NCBI RefSeq assembly: GCF_018968705.1 | Contig: NZ_CP076668.1 | Location: 3,793,001 to 3,857,000 of the forward strand | Source: Pseudomonas lijiangensis | Lineage (GTDB): Bacteria; Pseudomonadota; Gammaproteobacteria; Pseudomonadales; Pseudomonadaceae | Reading direction: 5' to 3' | DNA length: 64,000 nt | Part shown: piece after piece, positions 27,801-36,623 of the stretch | Position numbering within the stretch: the first letter of the stretch is position 1 | Layout: each line of letters begins with the position of its first letter | Made by a program: the position numbers and the translations under genes | Notes under the pieces: generated by a model | Seen by the model: only the letters and a program-made list of their open reading frames with translations | The model's database searches: none | What the model was told of the DNA's origin: nothing

Positions 27801-29239
27801 AACACGCCACGCACATGGCCACGCTGGGTTTGGGGCTGCTGCTGTCGGCCTGCCAGATGGTAGGGCCTGATTATGAACTGCCCAAGGACAGCGCCATCAA
27901 TCGCCCGGACCTGCAAGGCGAACTGGCGGGCCAGTCCGTCAATACCGTTTCGGCACCGGTGCCGGAACACTGGTGGCGTCTGTATCAGGACCCGCGACTC
28001 GATGAGCTGGTGCAACAGGCCATGGCCTCCAACACCGACCTGCGAATCGCCGCCGCCAACCTGCAACGCGCCCGCTACCAGACCGCCGAAGCCCAGGCCG
28101 CTGGCGGTTTCACCAACAGCGCCAAAGTGGGTGCCCAACGCCTGCAGGAATCGGGAGAAGCCTTTCTGCTGGCCGATAAAGTGCCGGTGGCCAATGTCGG
28201 CGATGTGGGGCTGACCACGTCCTATCAGTTCGACCTGTTCGGCACCTTGCAGCGCGGCATTGAAGCAGCCCAGGCCAATGTCGATGCCAGCCAGGCCGCA
28301 GCGGATACAGCGCGCATTACTCTGGTCGCCGATGTGGTGCGGGCCTATACGCAGGTCTGCGCCGCCAATGAAGAGTTGCACATCGCTCAGGAGTCGCTGG
28401 ACCTGCAACAACAGAGCGTGACCCTCAACCAGCGCCTGCGCGATGCCGGGCGCGGGGATGAAACCCAGGTCACCCGCTCACAAACCCAGTTCAAATCCCT
28501 GCGCGCCGAACTGCCCCGCTATCAGGCCTTGCGTCAGGCCGGGCTGTTCCGCCTGTCGATGCTGCTGGCCCGGCCCGTGGACCAACTGCCCGCTGGCGTC
28601 AGTACCTGCAACGAGCTGCCGCATATCGCGCAAGTCATGCCCGTGGGCGATGGCGCCGCCCTGCTCAAGCGCCGCCCGGATGTGCGCCAGGCCGAACGTC
28701 ATCTGGCCATGGCCACCGCGCAGATCGGCGTCGCCACAGGCGAGCTGTACCCGGACATCAGCATCGGCGCAACCGTGGGCAGCATCGGCATCCTCGAAAA
28801 CCTCGGCAAACCGGCAGCCAACCGCTGGGGCTTCGGCCCGCTGCTGAACTGGACCGTGCCGTCCAACGGCTCACGGGCACGCATCCACCAGGCCGAAGCC
28901 TCGACCCAGGCCGCGCTGGCGCGCTTCGATGGCGTGGTCCTCAACGCCATCCGCGAAACCCAGACCGGTCTGGCGCAATACACCGCCCTGCTGGACCGAC
29001 GCGATGCCCTGAAAGAAGCCGAGCAGTCGGCCCAGGAAGCCGCAGAACAGACCCACCGCTTCTACAAGGCCGGCCGCGCCTCGTTCCTGGCGGATCTGCA
29101 GGCGACACGCACCTACACCGACGTGCGCGCGCAGATGGCAGCGGCCAATACCCAGGTGGCCATGGGACAGATCGATCTGTTTCTGGCACTGGGTGGGGGT
29201 TGGGAACAGGAAAAAAGCAGCCCTCGACAGACTCCTTGA
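27797..29239 (+). CDS. NodT/TolC-type outer-membrane efflux lipoprotein
   Basis: 480 aa. Lipoprotein signal with lipobox LLSACQMVGPDY (Cys near residue 19), the usual NodT start, followed by two OEP repeats of coiled-coil helices and strands. Forms the trimeric exit duct for the adaptor and FUSC pump. Last gene of the operon, overlapping the adaptor by 4 bases and followed by a hairpin at 29252-29272. Confidence 0.92.
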   Translation: MKHATHMATLGLGLLLSACQMVGPDYELPKDSAINRPDLQGELAGQSVNTVSAPVPEHWWRLYQDPRLDELVQQAMASNTDLRIAAANLQRARYQTAEAQAAGGFTNSAKVGAQRLQESGEAFLLADKVPVANVGDVGLTTSYQFDLFGTLQRGIEAAQANVDASQAAADTARITLVADVVRAYTQVCAANEELHIAQESLDLQQQSVTLNQRLRDAGRGDETQVTRSQTQFKSLRAELPRYQALRQAGLFRLSMLLARPVDQLPAGVSTCNELPHIAQVMPVGDGAALLKRRPDVRQAERHLAMATAQIGVATGELYPDISIGATVGSIGILENLGKPAANRWGFGPLLNWTVPSNGSRARIHQAEASTQAALARFDGVVLNAIRETQTGLAQYTALLDRRDALKEAEQSAQEAAEQTHRFYKAGRASFLADLQATRTYTDVRAQMAAANTQVAMGQIDLFLALGGGWEQEKSSPRQTP

Positions 29240-29251
29240 GTTCAACTCATA

Positions 29252-29272
29252 AGGGGGCAACCAAAGCCCCCT
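29252..29272 (+). terminator. Possible terminator of the efflux operon
   Basis: AGGGGGC-AACCAAA-GCCCCCT, a perfect 7-bp G/C stem 12 bases after the last stop. No clear U-tract follows, so strength is uncertain. Confidence 0.5.
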
Positions 29273-29832
29273 CAAGCCTTGCCCGGATTCAGACAGTGCA
29301 ACGACTTATTGTATTGAAAATGACAAATATCAATACGATATCCGCCCCACCGAAAATTGGCGTCAAATATTATCAATATATTCAGCCAGTTCTCGCCCGC
29401 CCCCAGTAAGTGACCACCGTTCTTGAAGCGCCCTATTGATCACCGCCCGAAAACAGGGCGGCACGCATCGACTGGCCGACAACGATGCCCTGTTTCAGCC
29501 CGCACTCTATTTAACTGTTTTTTTGTGCTTGCTAGCAGATTTCAATAATGCTATTAAATAGCTGCGCCATTATTTGGCCACCACCAAACTATAATCAAGG
29601 ATGACGGCCATGCATGGCGCACTTCTCTTCCACTAGACCTCCATTCGAGTGTATCGACTTTGTAAGTTGACGATAACACTGTCTTACAGCGTTATAAGGC
29701 ATTGCCCTGCACGCCAGATAACAAACAGATAGAAAGCTGACTTGATGTTATTCAAGTCTTTTTTGTTGCGCCTGCACTTATTACCCATAAACCAACACGT
29801 CTTACTGACTTAATCAACCCGAGGAAAATATC
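29273..29832. other. AT-rich intergenic region before the phospholipase pair
   Basis: 560 bases with no supported gene, clearly richer in A/T than the efflux operon. It contains an inverted pair TATTGA/TCAATA around 29310-29333 and a TGTAAG (29661-29666) ... CTTACA (29683-29688) inverted repeat with a 16-base spacer. The composition break marks the left edge of the accessory block. Confidence 0.5.
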
Positions 29833-31248
29833 ATGAGCTGGCCAGGCAAAGGTGTCGATTATTATGCCTACGTGGAAACCAACGAATTCACTACCCTTTT
29901 CCAACAACCCACCGATTGGGGTGATAAAAAGGCCTCCTATCAACTTGATACACCGAACACGATGCAACATGGCAATCTTCAAATCTCGGAAAACGATATC
30001 GGTTATCTCTCGCACACCGGACGCTATAGCTGGCAACTTTCAAAGAACCAGCAACCTATAGCGGACCGGTATGCAGATATTGCCCCGTTTACCGGAAACC
30101 TTGGCGATACCACCCTGGGCAACATGCTGCAGACCCCTTCCCTGTTCGGGCAGGGCTGGGCGGTTTCCTATGGTTTTTACGACAGCGGAAGCGGCAGCGG
30201 CGGTCTTACCAACCAGGACCAGTCTTATGTATACGCCACAGGCGACATGTCAGGCTGGATGGGAGATCTCGCCAACAGCATGGGAGCGGCACTGACGGAA
30301 AAGCCGTTTTCCACCTTTGCATTGCCGGGTGCCCATGATGCCGGCATGTTTGATCCGACCCTCCTCACAAACCTGTTGAACAAGGCTGAGTTCCTGGCCG
30401 CCCTCACAGGCGTATTTGGCTCTGCCATCGCGCTTCTGGCCAAACCCATTGCCTTGCGCGCAATCATCAACCTGGCGTTTACCCAGAAAGACAACATCAC
30501 TGCACAGCTCAACCTGGGGACCCGCTACTTCGACTTCCGTCCGGGATATTGCTATCAGAACATTACGGACGGCATCTATCACCAGCACAACCTGATTCCA
30601 GGCTATTCGTATCAGAGCTTCCTGGAAGACATTCTGAGCTGGCTGGATCATCATCCGACGGAAATTGTCATCATCAGCCCGAACTTCCAGGGTTTCGCGC
30701 AAGATGCGATGAAACCGGCACCCGATGTACTCGACGGGATGCTCAATACTGCACTGGCCAACACCCAGACACAGGGCAAGATCGTGCCCGGTTACAAAGG
30801 CGATCTTGCCTCGAGTTATACAAAGCTGCTCTCGCAATCGAAACGCCTGATCCTGCTACCGCAGACCGACTCGACTGAAGATGCCTCCAAGTACGATTCC
30901 TACAACGGCAGTTACACCACAACAGACGTCAGCAACATACTGGCTGCACTAAATGGCATGAACGCCTCCACTCAAGCCAAAAACGACTACACCGTGCTGC
31001 AACTTCAAGGAACAGCCAGTGGAGTGGACGGGGCAGCCGGTCCCGCCATTGTGACCCTGAGCGATGCCTCTTCTCCGTTGATGTCAACCAAGCCGGGATT
31101 CGACTTCCATACCTATCCGTGGCTGGTCGAGAACGTCGCCAGCAATCTGAGCGCATCGGGACTTGTCGTCTTTCTCAACGACTTCTGTGACAACGCCCTG
31201 GCTTCCATTGCGAAACAGATCACACAGGCCAGAGCCGGGAAACTCTAG
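29833..31248 (+). CDS. PI-PLC X-like phosphodiesterase
   Basis: 471 aa. A TIM-barrel PLC-like phosphodiesterase is indicated by PGAHDAGMFDP (His168), LGTRYFDFRPGY (Arg and Asp near 231-237) and YHQHNLIPGYSY (second His near 252), the order seen in bacterial PI-PLC. The first about 155 residues are a separate, probably beta-rich domain containing a glycine/serine run (YDSGSGSGGLTNQ). There is no signal peptide, unlike most bacterial PI-PLC enzymes. Good ribosome-binding site GAGGAAAA. Same strand as the phosphoesterase 74 bases downstream. Confidence 0.75.
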   Translation: MSWPGKGVDYYAYVETNEFTTLFQQPTDWGDKKASYQLDTPNTMQHGNLQISENDIGYLSHTGRYSWQLSKNQQPIADRYADIAPFTGNLGDTTLGNMLQTPSLFGQGWAVSYGFYDSGSGSGGLTNQDQSYVYATGDMSGWMGDLANSMGAALTEKPFSTFALPGAHDAGMFDPTLLTNLLNKAEFLAALTGVFGSAIALLAKPIALRAIINLAFTQKDNITAQLNLGTRYFDFRPGYCYQNITDGIYHQHNLIPGYSYQSFLEDILSWLDHHPTEIVIISPNFQGFAQDAMKPAPDVLDGMLNTALANTQTQGKIVPGYKGDLASSYTKLLSQSKRLILLPQTDSTEDASKYDSYNGSYTTTDVSNILAALNGMNASTQAKNDYTVLQLQGTASGVDGAAGPAIVTLSDASSPLMSTKPGFDFHTYPWLVENVASNLSASGLVVFLNDFCDNALASIAKQITQARAGKL

Positions 31249-31322
31249 TTATCCGTACACTCAATCATTTGTAACAAGCCTGATAATAACAGCCAACTCT
31301 TGCATGTAAGGGAAGTACCAGC

Positions 31323-33308
31323 ATGGGAACAAAACACAACGCGACCATTTTCATCACCAATGACACGGGCGGAAATGCTGACATTATTCTGTTCCACACA
31401 GACTCGAACGACCACAGACAGTCTGGGCAATGGTCTGCACAACCGGGACAAACTGTCGGCCCACTGGAAGTTACTTTTGAAACAGGTCTGGATGTCATTG
31501 ATGTTCTGGATTACTGGTCCGTCATGGTCAACGTCAGGGATGGTAAATCGCCGGGTCACTACGCCAATACAGGCACAGAGGCAAATAATTACAAGAAGGA
31601 ATGCCAACTACAAAGCAAGGATGTAGGGCAAACCACTACTTTCTCCGTGAGCACCACGAAGTTCAATATTACATTGAAATCAGGTGGATGCAGTGATGGT
31701 ATGAAAAAGCTGGCACCCGCTGCCACTGCCCCCATCACCCACGTATTTGTCGTCATGCTGGAGAACCATTCGTTCGACAATATATTCGCCATGTCCGGGA
31801 TTCCGGGCATAACGGCAGCCACGACCAATGACTCGAACACTTACAAGGACGATGTCTATAAAGTTCAGGCAAGTGCTCCCGTGAGCATGCCAACGGATCC
31901 GGGGCACGAGTTCAATGATGTGCTGGAACAACTGACCGGGGGGACCAACTTCGTCAAAGGTCAACCTTACCCCACCATCAATAACTCTGGATTCGCCTCC
32001 AGTTACGCGACATCGATAACAGAGTTCCCCTACACACCACCCTCCAGCGAACAAATCATCGACGTCATGTCGTGTTTCGACACACCGACTCAATTGCCTG
32101 TCATCTATAACCTGGCGACAGAGTTCGCTATATGCGATCACTGGCACTCTTCCATTCCAGGGCCGACATGGCCGAACCGCTTCTTCGTTCACGGCGCTTC
32201 GTCGGCCGGTTTCGACGACAGCCCGAAAAATGAGCAGATGTTCGCCTGGGAAACAACCGATGGATTCGTCTACCCCAACGGCTCCATTTTCCAACGGCTC
32301 AAAGATGCCAACATCCAATACAGGATCTACAACGACTCCCAGGTTCAGCCAAAAACCTATCTGAGCCTGTACAGCGATCAGCCTGAACGAGGAACACCAT
32401 TGGGTGCGGTCCCACAGGTTGCGGCCCTTAAAGGTCTGTCAGTGTTTGATATTGAATCCCTGCAGCACTTTGCGAACGACCTGCAACAACCCTACCCGTT
32501 TTCTTACACCTTCATAGAGCCTCATTACGGGAATGCCGGCAATGATTATGCGGGCGGCTCATCACAGCACCCGATGGATGACGTCTATGGTGGAGAGCAC
32601 TTGCTGCAGGCCGTCTATGCCGCTATCCGCAACTCGCCTTACTGGAACACCAGTCTATTGATCGTCACTTACGACGAACATGGCGGTCTCTATGACTCGG
32701 TCACGCCAGGAACAATAACTGCACCGGGTGATAAATTTCCCGCTGGCAACAACACCCATGGTTTCGACTTCACGACAGCAGGCGTTCGAGTGCCAGCCAT
32801 CGTGGCATCCCCGCTGATTCCCAAAGGCACGGTGGACTCGACGCTGTACGACCATGCTTCGGTTCCTGCGCTGCTGGAAAATCTCTGGGGCTTGAAGCCT
32901 TTGACGCAGCGAGATGCCAATGCCAATACCCCGCTGCATCTGCTCTCGCTGACCACTCCACGCGATACACCCAGCGCACTGGCCGATCCGAAGGCAGCAG
33001 TGACAAAAACCAAGGCTACACCGAGCGAAACCGAGAATGCTGCAAAACTGGCCAACCCCGTTCCCGTTTCCGGGAATCTGGCGGGCACCCTGGCCATTCT
33101 TCGCAAAATGGACGCAGAGTTGTCAGCAGGCAAACCTGCCGGATTGCTTCCCGAGCAAAACCTGGCTGGCATCGGACTGCTTGCTGCCACAGGCCAGGTC
33201 GCCACCGTCCAGACACTGGATGACGCAGAGCAATATGCCCAAGAGGTTCTGGAAAAAGCACACCAGGCCAGAGTCCAGAGAAAGCTCGCAGACGCTGACA
33301 AGAGTTAA
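31323..33308 (+). CDS. Phosphoesterase / phospholipase C-like protein with N-terminal beta domain
   Basis: 661 aa. Residues about 1-120 look like a beta-sandwich (ATIFITNDTGGNADIILFHT, aromatic and Thr/Gly-rich) that I cannot name. From about 138 to 540 it matches the phosphoesterase family (PF04185: acid phosphatase, phospholipase C) with VVMLENHSFDNIF (ENHSFDN 147-153), a SIPGPTWPNRFF segment and TYDEHGGLYD (metal-binding). A helical, charged tail of about 100 residues follows. No signal peptide, although relatives PlcH/PlcN are Tat-exported. It likely hydrolyses phospholipids or phosphate esters; partner of the PLC gene upstream. Confidence 0.75.
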   Translation: MGTKHNATIFITNDTGGNADIILFHTDSNDHRQSGQWSAQPGQTVGPLEVTFETGLDVIDVLDYWSVMVNVRDGKSPGHYANTGTEANNYKKECQLQSKDVGQTTTFSVSTTKFNITLKSGGCSDGMKKLAPAATAPITHVFVVMLENHSFDNIFAMSGIPGITAATTNDSNTYKDDVYKVQASAPVSMPTDPGHEFNDVLEQLTGGTNFVKGQPYPTINNSGFASSYATSITEFPYTPPSSEQIIDVMSCFDTPTQLPVIYNLATEFAICDHWHSSIPGPTWPNRFFVHGASSAGFDDSPKNEQMFAWETTDGFVYPNGSIFQRLKDANIQYRIYNDSQVQPKTYLSLYSDQPERGTPLGAVPQVAALKGLSVFDIESLQHFANDLQQPYPFSYTFIEPHYGNAGNDYAGGSSQHPMDDVYGGEHLLQAVYAAIRNSPYWNTSLLIVTYDEHGGLYDSVTPGTITAPGDKFPAGNNTHGFDFTTAGVRVPAIVASPLIPKGTVDSTLYDHASVPALLENLWGLKPLTQRDANANTPLHLLSLTTPRDTPSALADPKAAVTKTKATPSETENAAKLANPVPVSGNLAGTLAILRKMDAELSAGKPAGLLPEQNLAGIGLLAATGQVATVQTLDDAEQYAQEVLEKAHQARVQRKLADADKS

Positions 33309-33320
33309 TCCGAAACGGCT

Positions 33321-33349
33321 GACGCTTGCGTACGGGTTACGCAAGCGTC
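33321..33349 (+). terminator. Strong hairpin after the phosphoesterase gene
   Basis: GACGCTTGCGTA-CGGGT-TACGCAAGCGTC, a perfect 12-bp stem 12 bases beyond the stop. It is followed by A-rich rather than T-rich sequence, so it may be a pause or mRNA-protection hairpin rather than an intrinsic terminator. Confidence 0.5.
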
Positions 33350-33415
33350 AAAAGAAAATGGATTATTCCCGATGCCGGGCATTAAGCTTTCGCAATACTC
33401 ATTGCGAGAGCAACC

Positions 33416-34249
33416 ATGAACACCACCCTCAGCCGCCGCGAGCGGCTGCACAACATCATTTTCCAGACCGACACACCCGCCGGGCGGAGTTTTGACAAGA
33501 TTCTGCTGATTGTCATTCTGCTCAGCCTGCTGGTGACCATGGTCGACAGCATCGAGGAGATCCATCGCGATCACGCCACCCTGTTCGCCTATATCGAATG
33601 GGGCTTTACGCTGGTCTTCGCCATCGAATACATCCTGCGCCTCTACTGCTCACCAAGGCCGCTGAAGTACGCCTTCAGTTTCTATGGACTGGTGGACCTG
33701 CTGGCCATCGTACCGGGAGTGCTGGCGATCTATTACAGCGATGCCCAGTACCTGCTGATCGTGCGAATCATCCGCATGCTGCGCATCTTCCGGGTCCTCA
33801 AGCTCAGCCCTTATCTGAAGCAGGCCCACTATCTGGTGGAGGCCCTGCGCGGCAGCAGGCAAAAGATCATCGTGTTTCTGGTGAGTGTCTCGACCCTGGT
33901 CACGGTGTTCGGCACCCTGATGTACGTGATCGAAGGCCCGCAACATGGGTTCACCAGCATACCCAAGGGCATTTACTGGGCTATCGTGACCCTGACCACC
34001 GTGGGCTTTGGCGATATCGTGCCCAAGACGCCACTGGGGCAAATGGTGTCGTCCATTGTGATGATCATCGGTTACTCGATCATTGCCGTACCCACCGGTA
34101 TATTCACCGCCGAACTGGCCAATGCCATGCGCGGCGAACAGCTCAGGCATGACTGCCCGGTGTGCGTGAAAAAGCACCATGAGCACGGCGCAGCCTTCTG
34201 CTCGCGGTGTGGCAATGCGCTGTTTCCCAAGGTAGAAGACCAGGCATAA
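33416..34249 (+). CDS. Voltage-sensor-type potassium channel with zinc-ribbon tail
   Basis: 277 aa. Six membrane helices; helix S4 carries regularly spaced arginines (IVRIIRMLRIFRVLKLSP), and the pore loop has the K+ selectivity filter TVGFGD (in TLTTVGFGDIVPKTP). The cytoplasmic tail after S6 holds two CxxC pairs, CPVC and CSRC, spaced by about 17 residues, a zinc-ribbon pattern. Ion-transport family proteins of this kind are frequent in pseudomonads. The tail could act as a redox or metal sensor for gating; that is inference. Stands alone. Confidence 0.85.
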   Translation: MNTTLSRRERLHNIIFQTDTPAGRSFDKILLIVILLSLLVTMVDSIEEIHRDHATLFAYIEWGFTLVFAIEYILRLYCSPRPLKYAFSFYGLVDLLAIVPGVLAIYYSDAQYLLIVRIIRMLRIFRVLKLSPYLKQAHYLVEALRGSRQKIIVFLVSVSTLVTVFGTLMYVIEGPQHGFTSIPKGIYWAIVTLTTVGFGDIVPKTPLGQMVSSIVMIIGYSIIAVPTGIFTAELANAMRGEQLRHDCPVCVKKHHEHGAAFCSRCGNALFPKVEDQA

Positions 34250-34351
34250 GCAAATACGTTTTTAATCTTTAGAAGGCCCAGACTCTGCGGCTATAGTCGC
34301 GGCATTAGGCCATCAGCCCATAACAATGACTGTCAACTCAAGGAACGTGCA

Positions 34352-35350
34352 GTGAAAAAAATCTTCGCCGCCTCGCTACTGGCCGCAGGCCTGGCTTTCG
34401 CCAGCGCCGCTCAGGCCGCTCCGACTCTGCTCAACGTCTCCTACGACGTGATGCGTGACTTCTACAAGGACTACAACAGCGCCTTCCAGAAGCACTGGAA
34501 AGCCGAACACAAGGAAGACGTCACGGTACAGATGTCCTTCGGCGGGTCGAGCAAGCAGGCGCGTTCCGTGATCGATGGCCTGCCGGCTGACGTCATCACC
34601 ATGAACATGGCCACCGACATCAACGCCCTGGCCGACAATGGCGAACTGGTTCCCAAGAACTGGGTGACCCGCCTGCCGAACAACAGCGCGCCCTTCACCT
34701 CGGCCACCGTTTTCATCGTGCGCAAAGGCAACCCCAAAGCCCTGAAAGACTGGCCGGACCTGATCAAGGATGGCGTCGAAGTCATCGTGCCTAACCCGAA
34801 AACCTCGGGCAATGGTCGCTACACCTACCTGTCGGCCTGGGGTTACACCCTCAAGAACGGCGGTGATGAAGCCGCCGCCCGCACCTTCGTCGGCCAGTTG
34901 TTCAAGCACGTACCGGTGCTCGACACCGGTGGTCGTGGCGCAACCACCACCTTCATGACCAACCAGATCGGCGACGTGCTGGTGACTTTCGAGAACGAAG
35001 CGGAAATGATCGCCCGCGAATTCGGTCGCGACCAGTTTGAAGTGGTCTACCCGAGCGTTTCCGCCGAAGCCGAGCCGCCGGTGAGCGTGGTCGACAAGGT
35101 CGTGGACAAGAAAGACTCCCGCGCACTGGCCGAAGGCTACCTGAAATACCTGTGGTCCCCTGAGGCCCAGGAAATCGCCGCCAACAACTACCTGCGCCCA
35201 CGGGACGCGACAGTGCTGGCCAAGTACAAGGACCGCTTCCCGAAAGTCGACTTCCTGTCCGTGGAAAAAACCTTCGGTGACTGGCGCACCGTGCAGAAAA
35301 CCCACTTTGTTGACGGTGGCGTGTTCGACCAGATTTACTCGGGCAAGTAA
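34352..35350 (+). CDS. sbp: Sulfate-binding periplasmic protein
   Basis: 332 aa, Sec signal cleaved near residue 22 (SAAQA-AP). LLNVSYDVMRDFYKDYN and the FGGSSKQARSVIDGLPADV segments are the hallmark of the sulfate/thiosulfate-binding family, the solute receptor of the CysTWA ABC importer. The start is the GTG at 34352 after AAGGAACG. cysT, cysW and cysA do not follow here, so this sbp is separate from them; a strong terminator follows at once. Confidence 0.93.
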   Translation: MKKIFAASLLAAGLAFASAAQAAPTLLNVSYDVMRDFYKDYNSAFQKHWKAEHKEDVTVQMSFGGSSKQARSVIDGLPADVITMNMATDINALADNGELVPKNWVTRLPNNSAPFTSATVFIVRKGNPKALKDWPDLIKDGVEVIVPNPKTSGNGRYTYLSAWGYTLKNGGDEAAARTFVGQLFKHVPVLDTGGRGATTTFMTNQIGDVLVTFENEAEMIAREFGRDQFEVVYPSVSAEAEPPVSVVDKVVDKKDSRALAEGYLKYLWSPEAQEIAANNYLRPRDATVLAKYKDRFPKVDFLSVEKTFGDWRTVQKTHFVDGGVFDQIYSGK

Positions 35351-35359
35351 GTCGACCCG

Positions 35360-35396
35360 GGCCTCACCGGCGCTGTTGCGTCGGTGAGGCCTTTTT
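35360..35396 (+). terminator. Intrinsic terminator of sbp
   Basis: GGCCTCACCG-(12)-CGGTGAGGCC stem followed by TTTTTGTTTTT, starting 10 bases after the sbp stop. Confidence 0.9.
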
Positions 35397-35521
35397 GTTT
35401 TTGCCGTAAGCGAAAAGCCGCCCTCGCCCGCCCCAAGCTCACGAAATGCCGAAAATACAGGACATTTCTTACAGGCTTATCCCTTTCCCATGAGTGAACT
35501 TTCCTAGAAAATCTTCCCCCC

Positions 35522-35550
35522 TTGCATGGGCGTTTTTGGCTCTCTAGGCT
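35522..35550 (+). promoter_or_regulatory. Predicted sigma-70 promoter of the DUF6124 leader
   Basis: TTGCAT (35522-35527), 17-base spacer, TAGGCT (35545-35550). The predicted transcription start near 35557 coincides with the beginning of the first hairpin of the structured leader. Confidence 0.4.
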
Positions 35551-35556
35551 GTGTCG

Positions 35557-35760
35557 GTCACTGCACATCAGTGATCGGGTTTAGCAGCCTGGGGACATAA
35601 ATCACCATGCAAAAGTACCGCTTATGGCGGCTTTGCGTGGGGCACCTTCGGGTGCGCCGGTTTTTGGTGATTTTTCCCCGGTCTGCTAACCCGCGACAAA
35701 GCCGCCACCCTCAATCGTTTAGCAGCGATTGTCCGGTGGCTTCCTCACGGAGAAATCATC
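35557..35760 (+). ncRNA. Structured, probably pseudoknotted mRNA leader
   Basis: About 200 nt before the DUF6124 start. Complementary segments: TCACTG/CAGTGA (35558-35563/35569-35574); A, CGGGTTTAGCAG (35576-35587) with CTGCTAACCCG (35683-35693), one bulge; B, AAATCACC (35599-35606) with GGTGATTT (35666-35673); C, TGGCGGCTTTG (35625-35635) with CAAAGCCGCCA (35697-35707); D, GCACC-TTCG-GGTGC (35642-35655); E, CAATCG-TTTAGCAG-CGATTG (35712-35731). C starts inside A/B and closes outside them, so it is a pseudoknot. The E loop repeats the A strand TTTAGCAG, so the A3' strand has two possible partners. This looks like a cis-regulatory RNA; the ligand or signal is unknown. Confidence 0.6.
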
Positions 35761-35973
35761 ATGAAAAAAGTAACGCCCGATCCACCCATCTTTTCACTCG
35801 AAGAATCCCTGCTGCATATCTCCGAGCTGCTGCGTTGCGCAGCCGCAACCGCTTACGAATCCGGCGACAGCCTCAACGGCCCGAAACGCGACCTGGCCTT
35901 TTCAGTCGTGCATCTGATCGGCATGGCCCGAAAGGAACTGGACCGCTCGCTGGAGCGGGTTGAGGTGCGCTGA
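35761..35973 (+). CDS. DUF6124/DUF3077-like small protein
   Basis: 70 aa, MKKVTPDPPIFSLEESLLHI followed by a helical region ending RKELDRSLERVEVR. The MKKxxPDPP start is shared by a large set of small Pseudomonas-only proteins of unknown function (DUF3077/DUF6124), often in several copies per genome. A helical hairpin is likely; no signal peptide or membrane helix. Its ribosome-binding site (ACGGAG, 35747-35752) sits in the last, GC-rich part of the structured leader, so translation may depend on the leader's fold. Confidence 0.7.
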   Translation: MKKVTPDPPIFSLEESLLHISELLRCAAATAYESGDSLNGPKRDLAFSVVHLIGMARKELDRSLERVEVR

Positions 35974-36028
35974 CCTGTACAGTGCTCCTACGTTCTGATA
36001 CCGATCAACCAAGGCACACACAAAACCT

Positions 36029-36116
36029 GTGGGAGGCAGCTTGCTGGCGAAAAAACCTGAAAACCAACAGATATTCTGCGTCTGTACACTGAAGTCGCCA
36101 GCAAGCTGCCTCCCAC
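36029..36116. repeat. REP pair (GGCAGCTTGCTGGCGA type)
   Basis: Arms at 36029-36050 and 36095-36116, perfect over the 22-bp core GTGGGAGGCAGCTTGCTGGC, 44 bases apart. A third, solitary copy of the arm is at 1318-1340. It lies between the DUF6124 gene and the convergent lipoprotein gene. Confidence 0.75.
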
Positions 36117-36211
36117 AAAGTGATTTATGAACTTCTGATCGGCATTATTCTGTGGGATTCATCCGCGAGAGGCCGGTACATTCAAAGAAAATGCATCACC
36201 TCACAGCCCAC

Positions 36212-36613
36212 TCAATTCCCGAACTGCTTCCCCAACCCCGCTGGCACCCCACTGGTATCCGTCGACTGCCATGGCCCGTTCGGGCTGGTGGACCAGCTCC
36301 AGCCGTTGTTCCATTGGTAGTAGGTGCGCTGGCGGTAGAAGGTGTTGGTCTGGTCTTCCATCACGTACACGCCCATGCGCGCATCCCAGTGGCTGTTGCC
36401 GCCCGGTGGCGGGGCGAAGCTGGCGGAGGTTTTCGGCGCGGGTGCCGGGGCCTTGGGCGGGGTTTTGGGGGTGGTCGGACGTGGGCTGCCCGGTTGCTGG
36501 CCGCCCGGCAAGGACTGGATGGGTTCCTGGCCATGGGGTTCGGGTGGCTGAACCGCACAAGCACTCAAACCAAGAGCCAGACCCAATAAGGTAATGCGTG
36601 CGGTGCGGTACAT
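36212..36613 (-). CDS. Small proline-rich lipoprotein
   Basis: 133 aa. Lipobox LGLSACAVQ (Cys19) gives a lipid anchor. Residues 20-70 are a flexible Pro/Gly/Thr spacer, and the C-terminal half is a compact Trp/Tyr-rich domain (GVYVMEDQTNTFYRQRTYYQ, then WNNGWSWSTSPNGPWQ). Function unknown; the long linker suggests reach across the periplasm. It follows ccmI on the same strand with 10 bases between them, so it may be the tail of the ccm transcript. Confidence 0.7.
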   Translation of the reverse strand: MYRTARITLLGLALGLSACAVQPPEPHGQEPIQSLPGGQQPGSPRPTTPKTPPKAPAPAPKTSASFAPPPGGNSHWDARMGVYVMEDQTNTFYRQRTYYQWNNGWSWSTSPNGPWQSTDTSGVPAGLGKQFGN

Positions 36614-36623
36614 AAGCGACTCT

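Noticed and set aside
35607..35963. 118-codon open frame across the leader and the DUF6124 gene
   Set aside because: It covers the pseudoknot segments, overlaps the DUF6124 gene in another frame and has an Arg/His/Pro-rich, non-protein-like composition; the RNA reading explains the sequence better.
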